A DNA stretch of 64,000 bases from Sphingomonas sediminicola (GCF_014489515.1 NZ_CP060782.1:806001-870000); one strand, 5' to 3'; positions 26,963-37,937 are shown, counted from the first letter of the stretch. Numbers and translations: made by a program. The notes: generated from the letters alone by a model not told the origin.

Positions 26963-29523
26963 TTAGAAGCTTGCGCCGACCTCCACGCCGAATTGACGGC
27001 GGCCGCCCGGTGAAATGAACGAGCCGCCGAACTCGATCGCTGGGATGACTTCGTTGAGATATTTCTTGTCCGTCACGTTGTCGACGAACGCGATCACTCT
27101 CCAGTTCTTGCCCTCGAGCCCGCCGCGGAGGTTGAGAACGCCGAACCGGTCGCGCCGGTTCACGTCGTAGCGGGCGTTTCCGACGAACCCGGGCAGTCCC
27201 AACGCGCTGATCGGAAGGAGTGCTGAGAAGAGGGTAGGGCGCTCGTCACCCTGAACCGTGTGGAACCAGGTTGGTCCGGTCAACCTGTAGTCCGCTCGTG
27301 CGACCAGGCTCGCAAAGCCGATGGGCTGCGTGACCTGGGTCCCGAGGTTCAGCGTGTAATCTGCCGTATAGGGAGACTTGTTGCCGACCGTGTACGGGCG
27401 CGAGCTGTTCTTCTTGATCTTGCTATCGGTCACGTTGAACGAGCCGAACAATGTCCAGCCGCGAAGCGGCCGCACGTTGACGTTAAGTTCAGCGCCCTTG
27501 ATGTCGACCCGGTCGATGTTGCTGACCACTCGCAGCAGACCGAAACTGCCGACGAAGAATTCGAAAAACTGCATGTCGGTGACGCGCGTGTAATATCCCG
27601 CGAGATCGTAAGTAACCGCGCCGTCCAGGAACCCGCCCTTGATGCCGGCTTCGAAGGCGCTTGATCGTTCCTTGCGATAACGGTCTTCGATGGTGACGTC
27701 CGCGTCGATGGTTCCGGGCGTCACGCCGTCATTGAAGCTGGCATCGATGGTCGCTTTGGACCCGCTGTTGTTGAAGCCGCCGGCTTTGAAGCCGATGCCC
27801 CAGTTTGCATAGATGTTGGTCGACGGCACCGGCCGGTAGCTGACGCTGATCTTGGGCTGGAACTGTCGGAACGTCTTCTTTTGATCCTCAATCGGGCCGA
27901 ATGCCTGGCCCGGATTCAGCGGACCGCCAGTGATTGGATCGGTCACGAATGGTACCCGGTTCGAGACCTTGCGCGCCTCCACGTCGTATCGCGCCGCCAC
28001 TCCAATCTTCAATTTCTCGGTAGCTGCCCAGTCGACCGAGCCGAAGCCGGCGTAGACGTTGGTGTTGAATTTGTCGGCATAAAGCTGCGACGTCGGGTTG
28101 GTCGAGCTTGGATCGTTGTAGAGATTCTGAATCACGCCACTGCCTAGATCTGCGGCGAGGCTGACGCCGACTAGCCGACTGATCCGGAGATAGTAGGCGC
28201 CGACCTGCCAGTTCAGCGGGCCGCCCGTGTCCGACGCAAGACGGACCTCGGCGCTCCAGTCCTTTTGATTGCGAACTTGGTACTGCGTCCCGTCGCACGT
28301 GGTCGGCGAATACGCGCCGAACGTAGAGCCGTTGGCCGGCGCGAAAATGAAGGGAACCGGAATAGCGCCAATGAACGCCGGCTGGTTTAGCGGAAAGCCG
28401 GTGAGAGCCGCGGTGGACGCAAAACAGGCATTCTGAACCGCGGTGTTTGTGGGGTTTGCCGGAGCGCCTAGCGCCGGAGCAATGTAGCGGGCGAAGTCGG
28501 CCGACGTACCATCGGCGACGAGGTCCTGCTTGATGTCGGAATAGAGCGTCCAGGCAATGAGCTTGGCGGCACCAAAATCATGCTCGACCTTGACCGAGGC
28601 CTCGATCGTGCGCTGGTCATTGGACGGACGAATATTCCCGTAAAAACCGAAAGGATGGTCGTTCACGTCCTCATAGAAGGCGGGATTCACCCCAGCAAAA
28701 TTGGGAAGGTGGAACGACGAATTGAAAGCAATCGAAGCGCCTTTGAGCTTGGCGTATCTAGCCTTGACGTCGATCTCCGTGTTTGGACCGAGCGCAGCGA
28801 CAACGCGGCCATCCACCCATAGTTCTTCTGATTGTCGACGCAGTCACAATCGAGGAAGAAGTTATGATAGAAACCGTCGGTCTTGCGGTAGTTGGCGGAG
28901 AGCACGACGCCAACGGACTCGCTCAATGGTCCAGCAACGTAACCGCGTGCTTCGTAGGTGCTGTTCTCGGCGACGATGCCCGTGACGGCTCCTCCAAACT
29001 CCTTTCCCGGTCGGACGGTCGTCAGGACGATCGCACCGGCAGCGGCGTTGCGGCCATAGAGCGCTCCCTGAGGCCCTTTCAGGATTTCCACCTGACGGAG
29101 AGTGCCCTGCAACTCGTTAAGCTGTGCGGTGTTCGTCTTGAGAATCCCGTCAACGACCAGCGCGACCGAACTCTCGGCGTCACGCGCTCCGTTAATCCCG
29201 CGGATATTGATCTGCGTATCGCCTGCCTCGGCGGTGCCGGTAACGATGGTGACACCGGGGGTGAGTTGGACGAAGCTCTCCGCTTTCGTAATTCCGGTGC
29301 GCGCCAAAGTTTCGGCGGACAGTACAGAAATGGATGCCGGCACGTCGATCAATCGCTCGTTCTGGCGGCGGGCGGTTACGATGATTTCTTCCGGCTGCGG
29401 TTCTGCGGCAGCTGACTGTTGCGAAGGCTCCGTAGGCTGGGGCACATCCTGGGCTTGAGCTGGAATTGCCAGTGCCGATGCCGCGCAACCGACAGCCAGG
29501 TGCGTCTTCCACCATTTCTTCAT
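26963..29523 (-). CDS. TonB-dependent outer-membrane receptor (frameshifted)
   Basis: Starts at ATG 29523 (MKKWWKTHLAVGCAASALAI) behind a GGAGGA site, with a signal peptide ending AQAQ. The plug domain begins PEEIIVTARRQNERLIDVPA; barrel strands follow to a C-terminal aromatic residue (RRQFGVEVGASF). One lost base in CCC 28816-28818 splits the frame between NYGV and DGRVVAALGPNTEIDVKA. Restored length is about 853 residues. It would import a scarce substrate across the outer membrane using TonB energy. Its position, divergent from the GntR gene with a TGTATACA site between them, suggests it takes up the substrate of this island. Confidence 0.9.
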
Positions 29524-29638
29524 CGCCGCCCTCCTCCGTTTGTGGCGCGCCTCGCGGCCGCCGCTGATGTGCACAGGGAATCGGTACTGCTTCGACTCGC
29601 CGGCCATGGACGGAGAGCCCCTTCCGCATGAGAGATGT

Positions 29639-29652
29639 AATGTATACAAAAT
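29639..29652. promoter_or_regulatory. TGTATACA operator between TonB receptor and GntR genes
   Basis: AATGTATACAAAAT, with the palindromic core TGTATACA at 29641-29648. It lies 55 bases before the GntR start and 117 before the receptor start. It resembles operators of FCD-type GntR regulators. Confidence 0.55.
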
Positions 29653-29703
29653 GGAAGCGTCAAGCGAGTTGCTCGTCAGACCGCAGGAGCTACAAGGCAG
29701 GCA

Positions 29704-30360
29704 ATGTCGCGCGCATCCGACCATGCATATGCCGAGATTCGAAGCCTTATCCTTTCAGGTGACGCGCCGCCCGGCTCGCCGCTAAGGGAAGAACAGTTGG
29801 CGGATCTCTGCGGCGTGTCGCGTACACCCGTCCGTGACGCACTGCGCCGTCTGGAGGCGGAGCTCTATGTCGTTCGCAGCGAGAGCCAGCGAACATTCGT
29901 CGCGGACTGGAGCCGAGAAGACGTAGAGGAAATGTTCGCGCTTCGGGCGATGCTGGAAGCGCATGCGGCCAGGCGAGCGGCCGAACGGATGACTGATGAC
30001 CGGCTCGCCGAACTGCAATCGTGCAATCGGGCGATCGAAACGGCGGTTTCAAAGGCCAAGCCTGACGTGGTCGCGTTTCTCAATCGAAACCGGGAGTTTC
30101 ACGGATCGATCATTGAGGGCGCTTCGTCGCCGAGGCTCCTGGCGACCTTGGCAACCTTGGTCGAGCAGCCAATCGTTCGGCGCACTGCAATGCACTACGG
30201 CCGCGAAGAGCTCGAGCAATCCGCAAGCGAGCATCGAGAGCTACTTAAGGCCTTCGCGGCCCGCGACGGAGAATGGGCTCACGCGGTGATGACCGGGCAT
30301 ATCCGCCGGGCCTTTCATGCCTTCACTGCCCGCAGCGATCAGGAGAGCGAAGCGAGATAG
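29704..30360 (+). CDS. GntR family regulator, FCD subfamily
   Basis: 218 residues from ATG 29704. The winged HTH at residues 5-70 reads AYAEIRSLILSGDAPPGSPL, then REEQLADLCGVSRTPVRDAL and RRLEAEL. The FCD ligand-binding domain occupies residues about 80-205, with metal-ligand candidates in NRNREFHGSIIEGA (Asn/His) and ASEHRELLKAF (His). FCD proteins sense small organic acids and usually repress their own cluster. Three TGTATAC sites in this island are the obvious targets. The end overlaps the amidase gene end by 22 bases. Confidence 0.9.
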   Translation: MSRASDHAYAEIRSLILSGDAPPGSPLREEQLADLCGVSRTPVRDALRRLEAELYVVRSESQRTFVADWSREDVEEMFALRAMLEAHAARRAAERMTDDRLAELQSCNRAIETAVSKAKPDVVAFLNRNREFHGSIIEGASSPRLLATLATLVEQPIVRRTAMHYGREELEQSASEHRELLKAFAARDGEWAHAVMTGHIRRAFHAFTARSDQESEAR

Positions 30361-30983
30361 TCGCGAGCCTGCGCGGCAGTGATCACGTCGGCATATTTTG
30401 CCTGAAGGTCGAATAAGTTTGCTTCGTGAACCTTCGGATCCCTATCGCCGCAAGCGTCGGATACCACCAGAGGCGCGAATCCGTGGCAGAGGGCATCCAA
30501 GGCCGTAGCTCGCACGCAACCACTTGTGGTGAGCCCGGCAACAAGGACCGTGTCGACACCGCGGCCGTGCAATTGCTGCGCCAGGTCGGTGCCGAAGAAA
30601 GCACTCGGGAACTGCTTCGTCACGATGAGGTCCCCGTCCTTCGGAGCCAGCTCTGGCGTGAAATCCCCCAATGGATTTCCGACTTCCCAGCACGTGAGGC
30701 CAGCAATCTTGCGGCGAAACAACCGGGCTGGTTCCGCATTCCTGTCGAGCGGGTACTCGACGCGCGTGAAGACAAGAGGCACATCACGTCGGCGAGCCTC
30801 GGCGGCGAGGTCGGCGGCAACCTCCCTGCAGCGCTCGACAGGCGCCCGCAACGGAGAGCCGTCCTCGAAATAGCCGCGCGCCCAGTCAACTAGCAGGAGC
30901 GCGGGCCGGCGTCCCCTGGGAAGGCTGCCGCCAAACCCAGACGCCGCATAATCCTTCTCGAGATCGCGCCCGTGAACGCTCAT
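30339..30983 (-). CDS. Isochorismatase-fold cysteine amidohydrolase
   Basis: 214 residues from ATG 30983. The catalytic triad is visible: D33 in LLLVDWARGYF, K123 in VTKQFPSAFFGTDL and nucleophile C156 in LTTSGCVRATALDAL. The N-terminal YAASGFGG segment and the TSGCVRAT loop resemble N-carbamoylsarcosine amidase and maleamate amidase (NicF) more than true isochorismatase or nicotinamidase. It should hydrolyse a linear amide, releasing ammonia. It is divergent from the lyase operon with a perfect TTTGTATACAAA between the starts. The exact substrate is inferred from the neighbours (see findings). Confidence 0.88.
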   Translation of the reverse strand: MSVHGRDLEKDYAASGFGGSLPRGRRPALLLVDWARGYFEDGSPLRAPVERCREVAADLAAEARRRDVPLVFTRVEYPLDRNAEPARLFRRKIAGLTCWEVGNPLGDFTPELAPKDGDLIVTKQFPSAFFGTDLAQQLHGRGVDTVLVAGLTTSGCVRATALDALCHGFAPLVVSDACGDRDPKVHEANLFDLQAKYADVITAAQARDYLASLS

Positions 30984-31030
30984 CGCACCTGCATCACCGG
31001 TTTGAGACCGCTATACAAGCGCGACACTGG

Positions 31031-31042
31031 TTTGTATACAAA
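31031..31042. promoter_or_regulatory. Perfect operator palindrome TTTGTATACAAA
   Basis: A 12-bp perfect palindrome 5 bases before the lyase start codon (31048) and 48 before the amidase start (30983). A half site TATACAA lies at 31012-31018. It is the best copy of the TGTATAC motif in this island. Confidence 0.65.
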
Positions 31043-31047
31043 ATCGG

Positions 31048-31989
31048 ATGGAACGAGACGTCGAAGTCGTCGAGGTATCCCCGCGCGACGGCCTGCAGAA
31101 CGAGCGGGTCGGCCTGTCGCTTGCGGAAAAGCTGGAGCTCATCGAACGCGCCATCGGCATCGGCGCGCGGCGCATCGAAGTCACGAGTTTCGTCAGTCCT
31201 CGTCGCGTGCCGCAAATGGCCGATGCTGAGGCGGTCGTCGCGGGCCTACCGGTCCTCAGCGACGCACGTTTCATCGGCTTGTGCTTGAACGAGCGCGGCG
31301 TCGAACGTGCGCTGGCAGCCTCCGCCGCGGCTACGCGCGGTCTCGACGAGATAGGGTGCGTTCTCGTCGCAACCGACAGCTTCGGCATCGCGAACCAAGG
31401 GCAGACTGTCGATCAGGGAATTGCAGCGAATCGCGCAATGATCGCTGCGGCCAATGCGGGCGGCCTCTCGGCACAGGTCACGATCGCGGGCAGCTTCGGC
31501 TGTCCCTACGAGGGTGAAGTCGGCGAGGATCACGTACTAGGTCTGGCCGAGACCATGGCCGAAGCGGGTGCAACCGAGATCGCATTCGCGGACACGATCG
31601 GAGTTGCGGTTCCGGCGAACGTCGGGAGGATGGTTGCAAGCGCGCGCAAGAGGCTGGGCGACCTGCCCATTCGGGTCCATCTCCACGACACGCGCGGCAT
31701 GGCGCCGGCGAATTCCTGGGCGGCCTGGCAAGAAGGTTGCCGCAAGTTCGACAGCGCTCTGGGTGGACTTGGCGGCTGTCCCTTCGCCCCCAAGTCGGCC
31801 GGGAATCTCGCAACTGAAGAACTGATCTACCTGTTCGAGCGCGCCGGAATTTCAACCGGCCTCGATCTCACGAAGGCGATCGCAGCCAATCGTTGGTTAT
31901 CGGAAAGGATGGGCAGATCGCTTTCCAGCCGGGTCGGCCGGGCCGGAGATTTTTCGCCTCACCCCCAAAAGCAGCAGGAGTGTGCATGA
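31048..31989 (+). CDS. HMG-CoA lyase-family acyl-CoA lyase
   Basis: 313 residues from ATG 31048. A DRE-TIM barrel with the HMG-CoA lyase signatures VSPRDGLQNERVGLS (catalytic Asp, Arg), EVTSFVSPRRVPQMADAE, RVHLHDTRGMAPAN (metal His) and GLGGCPFAPKSAGNLATEEL with the catalytic loop Cys. Relatives cleave HMG-CoA, citramalyl-CoA or similar 3-hydroxy-3-methyl acyl-CoA thioesters. It is the first gene of lyase-hyuA-hyuB-CoA transferase, with ATGA-type overlaps. With a CoA transferase in the same operon, citramalyl-CoA or a close analogue is plausible; leucine catabolism genes are absent here. Confidence 0.88.
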   Translation: MERDVEVVEVSPRDGLQNERVGLSLAEKLELIERAIGIGARRIEVTSFVSPRRVPQMADAEAVVAGLPVLSDARFIGLCLNERGVERALAASAAATRGLDEIGCVLVATDSFGIANQGQTVDQGIAANRAMIAAANAGGLSAQVTIAGSFGCPYEGEVGEDHVLGLAETMAEAGATEIAFADTIGVAVPANVGRMVASARKRLGDLPIRVHLHDTRGMAPANSWAAWQEGCRKFDSALGGLGGCPFAPKSAGNLATEELIYLFERAGISTGLDLTKAIAANRWLSERMGRSLSSRVGRAGDFSPHPQKQQECA

Positions 31990-34027
31990 GCTATCGGCTG
32001 GGCGTGGATGTCGGTGGCACTTTCACTGACCTGCTTGTCATCGACGATACGAACGGTCGGACCTGGCGCGACAAGGTTCCTTCAACCCCGCACGACCCTT
32101 CCGAGGCAGTCGTCGCCGGGATGAAGGCCGTCTGCAGCAAAGCTGACGTCAGTCCGGAAGCAGTGAGCCTATTCCTGCACGGCACGACCGTGGCGACGAA
32201 CGCGGTGCTGGAAAAAAAGATTGCCCGCGTCGGGCTAATCGTCACCGAGGGCTATCGTCACATCCTTCAAATCGCGCGAAGCCTCGTGCCGGGTGGACTT
32301 GCGGCGTGGATTGTCTGGCCGAAGCCCGAACCAATGGCGCCGCTCGAAGCGACGATCGAGGCGAAAGAGCGGATCGGCGCCAACGGAGAGATTGTTCGGC
32401 CGCTCGACGAGGCCGCCCTTCGGGCCAGCTTGGCGCGCCTGGCCGAAGAGCGAGTGGAGGCAGTGACCGTTTGCTTGATCAACAGTTACGTGAACGATGC
32501 GCACGAGCGGCGCATCGCCGAGATCGTTGCCGAAGAGCTTCCCGGTGTTCCGGTCAACGTATCTGCCGACATCCTGCCGGAAATGCAGGAATATGAGCGA
32601 GCGCTGACGACCGTGGCAAACTCCGCCGTCCGGCCAACGGTTTCCCGCTATATTGGGAACCTCCAGCGCGAGCTTCACGAATTGGGAAGCGAAGCGAAAC
32701 TGAGCCTGTTGCGCTCCGACGGCGGTCTGATGAGCGCCGACAAAAGCTGCACTGCACCCGTGAACCTGTTGATGAGCGGACCAGCGGGCGGCGTGGCGGG
32801 GGCGGTTTGGGTCGCGAAGAACAGCGGCCATCGAAACGTGCTGACGTTGGACATGGGCGGAACCTCGACCGACGTGGCGCTCATTGAAGACTACCAGCCG
32901 CGGCTCAGGCGCGAGACCAGCGTCGGGCACCTTACCGTTCGGGCATCATCGCTCGATGTAAAGACCGTGGGCGCCGGCGGAGGATCGATCGCAAGCGTGC
33001 CCGAGCTCACCAAAGCGTTGCGCGTCGGTCCGCAATCAGCTGGCGCCGTGCCGGGTCCTGCAGCCTATGGCCGCGGAGGCGAGGAGCCGACCGTTACAGA
33101 TGCCAATGTGGTCCTAGGCAACCTCCCGAGAACTTGCTTGGCGGAACTTTCCGCCTCGACCGCGAGGCAAGCAAGCGTGCTGTCCAGAAAATTGCTGACG
33201 CGCTCAATCTCTCGTTGATGGAGGCGGCCGCCGGTATCATTTCGATCGTCAACGAGACGATGTTTGGTGCCCTTCGCCTCGTCTCGGTGCAGCAGGGCTA
33301 CGACCCGCGAGACTTCGCGCTGATGGCCTTTGGCGGCGCGGGGCCGCTGCATGGCAATGCCATGGCGATGCTGATGGGTAGCTGGCCGGTAATTATTCCC
33401 CCCTCGCCGGGCGTGCTGTGCGCCTATGGCGATGCGACCACACGACTGCGCGTCGACGCGCAGCGCAGCTTCAACAGGCTGGTCACGCAGACCAACGATT
33501 CAGAAGTGAAGGCGGTGGTCGAAGAGATCATCGCGCAAGTCACTTCGGAGCTGGAGGCGGAAGGTGTTACCGCCGCCGACCAGGAACACCGGGTTGAAAT
33601 CGATCTCCGCTATTCTGGCCAGGCGTTCGAAGTTCCGCTTTCGGCGCCCGTGGGCAGTACGATTGCCGAACTGGTCGACCGTTTCGACGCAGAGCACCTT
33701 CGATTGTTCACCTTCAATCTTCCCGTGCCGCAAGAGATTGTGAACATCCGTGTCGTGGCGCTCGGGAAGGCGGCAAACGTCAGCGCGGAGCGGATTGAGA
33801 AGGGGTCCGGCAATCCGGCTTCCGCGAAGCTCTATGACCACAAGCTCTGGATGGACGGCCGCGAGCAGGACGCAATCATCTACGATCGTGCGCGTCTTCG
33901 CGCAGGCGATCGGATTGCCGGGCCAGCGATCATCACGGAGATGGACTCGACGACGCTCGTTCACTCGGGCCACCTCGCCACGGTGGACGATTTCGGGAAC
34001 CTGCTGATCAATCCGGAGGGACGCTGA
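31986..34027 (+). CDS. hyuA: Hydantoinase/oxoprolinase subunit A, HyuA (frameshifted)
   Basis: Starts at ATG 31986, overlapping the lyase stop (MSYRLGVDVGGTFTDLLVID, the ATP-binding N-terminus). One base is lost near 33128; restored it reads VVLGNLPENLLGGTFRLDRE, giving about 680 residues, normal for HyuA. Family motifs: LHGTTVATNAVLEKK, SGPAGGVAGAVWVAK, LDMGGTSTDVALIED, MAFGGAGPLHGNAMA. HyuA/HyuB enzymes open five-membered cyclic amides (hydantoins, 5-oxoproline) with ATP, or carboxylate ketones in related forms. The stop overlaps the hyuB start. Confidence 0.9.
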
Positions 34028-35899
34028 TGCCCGCACGTATCCTGCAGAGCGACAGCGCGCCATTCGTTGCGCAAGACATCGATCCAGTCACACTCGACAT
34101 CATCGAGAACGCGCTCCGCAATGCGCGGATAGAAATGGATGCGACGCTCGTCCGAACTGCCATGTCCCTGGCATCCGTGAGCAGGGTGATGCCTTTCCTC
34201 TCATTGCCGATCCCGCGGGCAAGATGATCGTCGGTCAGTTCGGGAGCTTCATCGACGGCTTCCTTCAGGCCTTCGATGGGACGATCGAAGACGGAGACAT
34301 GATATTCCTCTCTGACCCGTACAGCTGCGAGGGTGCAATCAGTCATTCGAACGACTGGCTGGTGCTTCTGCCGGTTTTCAGAAATGGGCGGTTGGTCGCC
34401 TGGACTGCAATGTTTGGGCACCAGTCCGATATCGGCGGCAAGGTCGCGGGTCGATGCCGATCGATGCACGCGCCATCTTCGAGGAAGGTGTGCGCATCCC
34501 GCCGGTCAAAATCTATGCGAAGGGCGTCTACAACGAAGACTTGATCAAGCTCATAATGCACCAGACCCGAAAGCCGGACTGGTGCGCAGCCGATCTGAAC
34601 GCGCTTATTGCCTCCTGCCGGGTGGCCGCCCGCCGCGTTGAGGAGATTTGCGCTCGGTTCGGCGACGACACGTACATTAGCGCAACTAAAGCGCTGCTCG
34701 ACCGCAACTACCGAGCCATGAAGGCATTGATTGAAAGCAGCGTCGGCACCGACCCGGTGAGCTTCGAAGACTACGTGTGCGACGACGGCGTCGGATACGG
34801 TCCGTACAAGATAGCCTGCACCATGCACCGCGAGGGATCGAAGGTGATCCTAGACTTCGACGGCACCGATCCGCAGTCGGCCGCGTCGATCAACTTCTAT
34901 CTCAACGAGAACATGTTCAAGATGTTCTTCGGTATCTACATGATCATGGTCTTCGACCCACAGATCATGTTTAACGACGGGTTCTACGACCTCATCGAAG
35001 TGCGGATACCGGAGGGATCGCTGCTGAAACCGAGGTTTCCAGCCGCGCTATCCGGGCGAACGCACGCATTGGGCCGGATCTTCGACATTCTGGGCGGCCT
35101 CCTCGGCCAACGAACGCCGGAATTCCTTTGCGCGGCGGGCTTCAGTTCCTCGCCGCACCTCATGTATTCGGGACGCGACAAAAAGGGTGACTGGTTCCAG
35201 CTTTTTCAGATTGGCTTCGGAGGCATTCCCGGCAAGCCATTCGGGGACGGTCCGGACGGCCACTCGCTGTGGCCCGGCTTCACGAACGTCCCCAACGAGT
35301 TTCTCGAGCGCTACTTCCCGCTCAGGATTGAGCGTTACGAGGCGCTGGCCGATAGCGGCGGGCCGGGAAAGTTCCGGGGGGGGAACGGCATTCTTATGAG
35401 CTATCGCTTCTTGGCGAGCGGTACGGTGTCGATCCACGACGATCGATGGTTCACATACCCGTGGGGCGTGAACGGTGGAAAACCGGGTCAACGCGCGCGC
35501 AAGATCCTTGAAAAAGCCGACGGCACCAGGGTTCCGGTCCCGAACAAGAAGGATAGCCTGACAGTCGAAGATGGCGATGTCCTTCACTTTATCACTTGGG
35601 GAGGCGGCGGTTGGGGTAACCCGCTGGAGCGCGATCCAGCGCTGGTCGCGAAGGAAGTGAGGCAAGGCCTCGTCAGTCCAGCGGGGGCGCGCCAGTATGG
35701 CGTCGTTTGCGATGCCGAAGGCTTTCTGGACGAAACTGCAACTCGAGCTCTGCGCAGCTCGATGCAAGGACAGGGCGCGAACGAGTTGTTCGACCGGGGC
35801 GGCACGATCGAAGAGCTTCGGGCACGATGCGAGAAGGAGACGGGGCTGCCGGCGCCGCTGCCACCACGCTGGGATGTAATTCCCATGGCGGCAGCATGA
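34027..35899 (+). CDS. hyuB: Hydantoinase subunit B, HyuB (frameshifted twice)
   Basis: Starts at ATG 34027. Lost bases in CCC 34166-34168 and GGG 34448-34450 split it; restored it reads TAMSPGIREQGDAFPLIADP and GGKVAGSMPIDARAIFEEGV. The product is about 625 residues with hydantoinase B motifs IENALRNARIEMDATL, DPYSCEGAISHSNDW, DFDGTDPQSAASINFYLN, DSGGPGKFRGGNGILMSYRF and ITWGGGGWGNPLERDP. It forms the complex with HyuA that opens the cyclic amide. It ends in an overlap with the CoA transferase start. Confidence 0.9.
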
Positions 35900-37112
35900 C
35901 TCTGAGCGGCGAGAACAGGGGCCCACTCAAGGACATCCGCGTCGTTGAGATGGGGCAACTGATTGCCGGGCCTTTCTGCGGCCAACTGCTCGGCGACATG
36001 GGCGCGGATGTCATCAAGATCGAGCCGCCCTCCACGAGCAAGAGCAAGGGTGGCGACCCGATGCGCGACTGGGGTCGCGGCGACTATCCGCTTTGGTGGG
36101 AAGTCGTAGGACGAAACAAGAAGAGCGTCACAGCAAACCTTCGCGAGCCGGAGGGGCAGGATCTCGCGCGGAGGCTCATCGGCAAGGCGGACATCCTGAT
36201 CGAGAACTTCCGCCCAGGCACACTCGAAAGGTGGGGCCTCGCGCCTGAGAAGCTCCATGCTGAGAATCCGCGCCTGATCATTGTCCGTGTCTCCGGCTAC
36301 GGTCAGACTGGCCCCTATTCGAATCGTGCCGGCTTCGGGGGAATTGGCGAGGCAATGGGTGGCTGGCGCAACATCGTTGGGGACCCTGACCGGCCGCCAA
36401 GCCGAATGGGCGTTTCGATCGGCGATAGCCTTGCCGCGACCTACGGATGCATGGGCGCGCTAGCCGCACTCCATCACCGGGACCGAACAGGCGAAGGGCA
36501 GGTCGTCGACAGCGCATTGTACGAGGCGGTGCTGCAGGTGATGGAAAGCCTGGTCCCGGAATACGCGGCAAGCGGCTACATCCGGCGTCGCTCCGGAAGC
36601 AAACTTCCGGGCATCGCGCCATCGAACGTTTACCGCTGCAAGGACGGCGAGCTTCTGATTGGAGCAAACCAGGACAGCGTTTTCGCACGGCTGTGCAAGG
36701 CGATGGGCAAGCCCGAACTTGCGTCCGACCCGCGGTACGTCGATCATATCGCTCGCGGTCGCAACCAGGACGAACTTGATGCGCTGATCGAGGCCTGGAC
36801 CTCAACGAAGTCATTGGCAGAGGTGGAAGATCTGATGATCCGGCACGCGATCCCTGCCGGGCGTGTCTATACCCCAAGGACATGCTTGAAGATCCGCACT
36901 TTGCCGCGCGCGAAGCAATTATTGAAGTGCCGCATCCTCGCTGGGGCAAGCTCAAGATGCAGAATGCATTTCCTCGGCTGTCCCGAACGCCGACGGGCGT
37001 CCGGCGCGTCGCCCCGCAGAAGATCGGACAAGACAATGCCGAAGTCTATTCCGAACTGCTGGGAATTGAGGCCGAAGAGTTGGCTGGGCTAAGGCACCGC
37101 GGCATCGTCTAA
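35896..37112 (+). CDS. CaiB/BaiF (family III) CoA-transferase (frameshifted)
   Basis: Starts at ATG 35896 (MTLSGENRGPLKDIRVVEMG). The catalytic Asp is in GVSIGDSLAATYGCMGAL; other motifs are LLGDMGADVIKIEPP, GRNKKSVTANLREPEGQ, ENFRPGTLERWGL and VSGYGQTGPYSNRAGF. One base is lost in CCCC 36872-36875; restored it reads GRVYTPKDMLEDPHFAAREA. About 406 residues. It moves CoA between carboxylic acids (succinyl-CoA is a common donor). As the last gene of the operon with an acyl-CoA lyase first, it most likely makes the lyase substrate. Confidence 0.9.
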
Positions 37113-37208
37113 GGCCGCACCCGGTAATTCTCTCCCGCAAGATCAAAGCGCGTTCACGGACTTTCAGGCGCCGAAGCTCAAATTGATAGTGTTCAGCGCT
37201 GGCACGGA

Positions 37209-37238
37209 CGTGTCCGCTTTCGATCCATTCCGGACATT
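37209..37238. repeat. Dispersed hairpin repeat, copy 12
   Basis: CGTGTCCGC (37209-37217), loop TTTCGATCCATT, CCGGACATT (37230-37238). It lies between the catabolic operon and the cupin gene. Confidence 0.8.
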
Positions 37239-37413
37239 AGCGCTCTTCTTGATAGATCAACCATCGTGCGCTGCACCAAGTTCGAGCGTTTGATAAAGGC
37301 TAATCGTCCACATGAATGTGCAGCTATATCCAAAGGCTTGAAACGAGCGCATAATCGCAGTTGTCTGGTTGATCAGGGGGTGGTGTTTTCCGGTGTCGCA
37401 CTGGAGGCACGAC

Positions 37414-37925
37414 ATGCGAAAGATCCACATGCTGGTACCGGGGGCGGGAGCGACGGTCGCCCTAATTGCTTCCGGGTTCGCGATTTCGCCCGCGACGGCT
37501 ACCCAGGTTCGGGAATTGCGGTGTCACCGGTCGTGAATGGTCAATTCGGCACGATCGATCAGAGCGCCGGACCGGTGGGCAATTGGAATTTTCACGTCAA
37601 ATCGACCGATGCCACGGACGTCGGTTCCGACAGGCTGACCTTGCAGCCGGGTGGTTACACGGGCTGGCACAACCATCCAGCGCCGGTTTTCGTAACCGTC
37701 ACCAAGGGTACCATCCAATGGTTCGATGGAGGCGATCCGATCTGTGCTTGGAAATCTTACACCGCTGGACAGTCCTTTATCGAGCCGGCCCTTCGAACTC
37801 ACAACGCGCGAAATCCAACGGACCATGCTTCTGAGTTCATTGCGATTAGGCTCAATCCTACGGGCGTCCCGTTCAGAACAGACCAGTCCGAGCCCAATAA
37901 TTGCCACCACGGCAAGTCGCATTAA
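37414..37925 (+). CDS. Secreted cupin-domain protein (frameshifted)
   Basis: Starts at ATG 37414 behind CTGGAGG. A signal peptide (MRKIHMLVPGAGATVALIAS and on to ATA) runs into one lost base in CCC 37502-37504; restored it reads ATATPGSGIAVSPVVNG. The mature part is a single cupin barrel with metal-site residues in PGGYTGWHNHPAPVFVTVTK and FIEPALRTHNARNP. About 171 residues. It is probably a periplasmic metal-binding barrel of unknown substrate. A strong hairpin follows the stop. Confidence 0.75.
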
Positions 37926-37937
37926 GCTCTGAAAGAT

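Noticed and set aside
37266..37413. N-terminal extension of the cupin gene
   Set aside because: The signal peptide and ribosome site start at 37414; the upstream frame has no conserved features and arises from the lost base.
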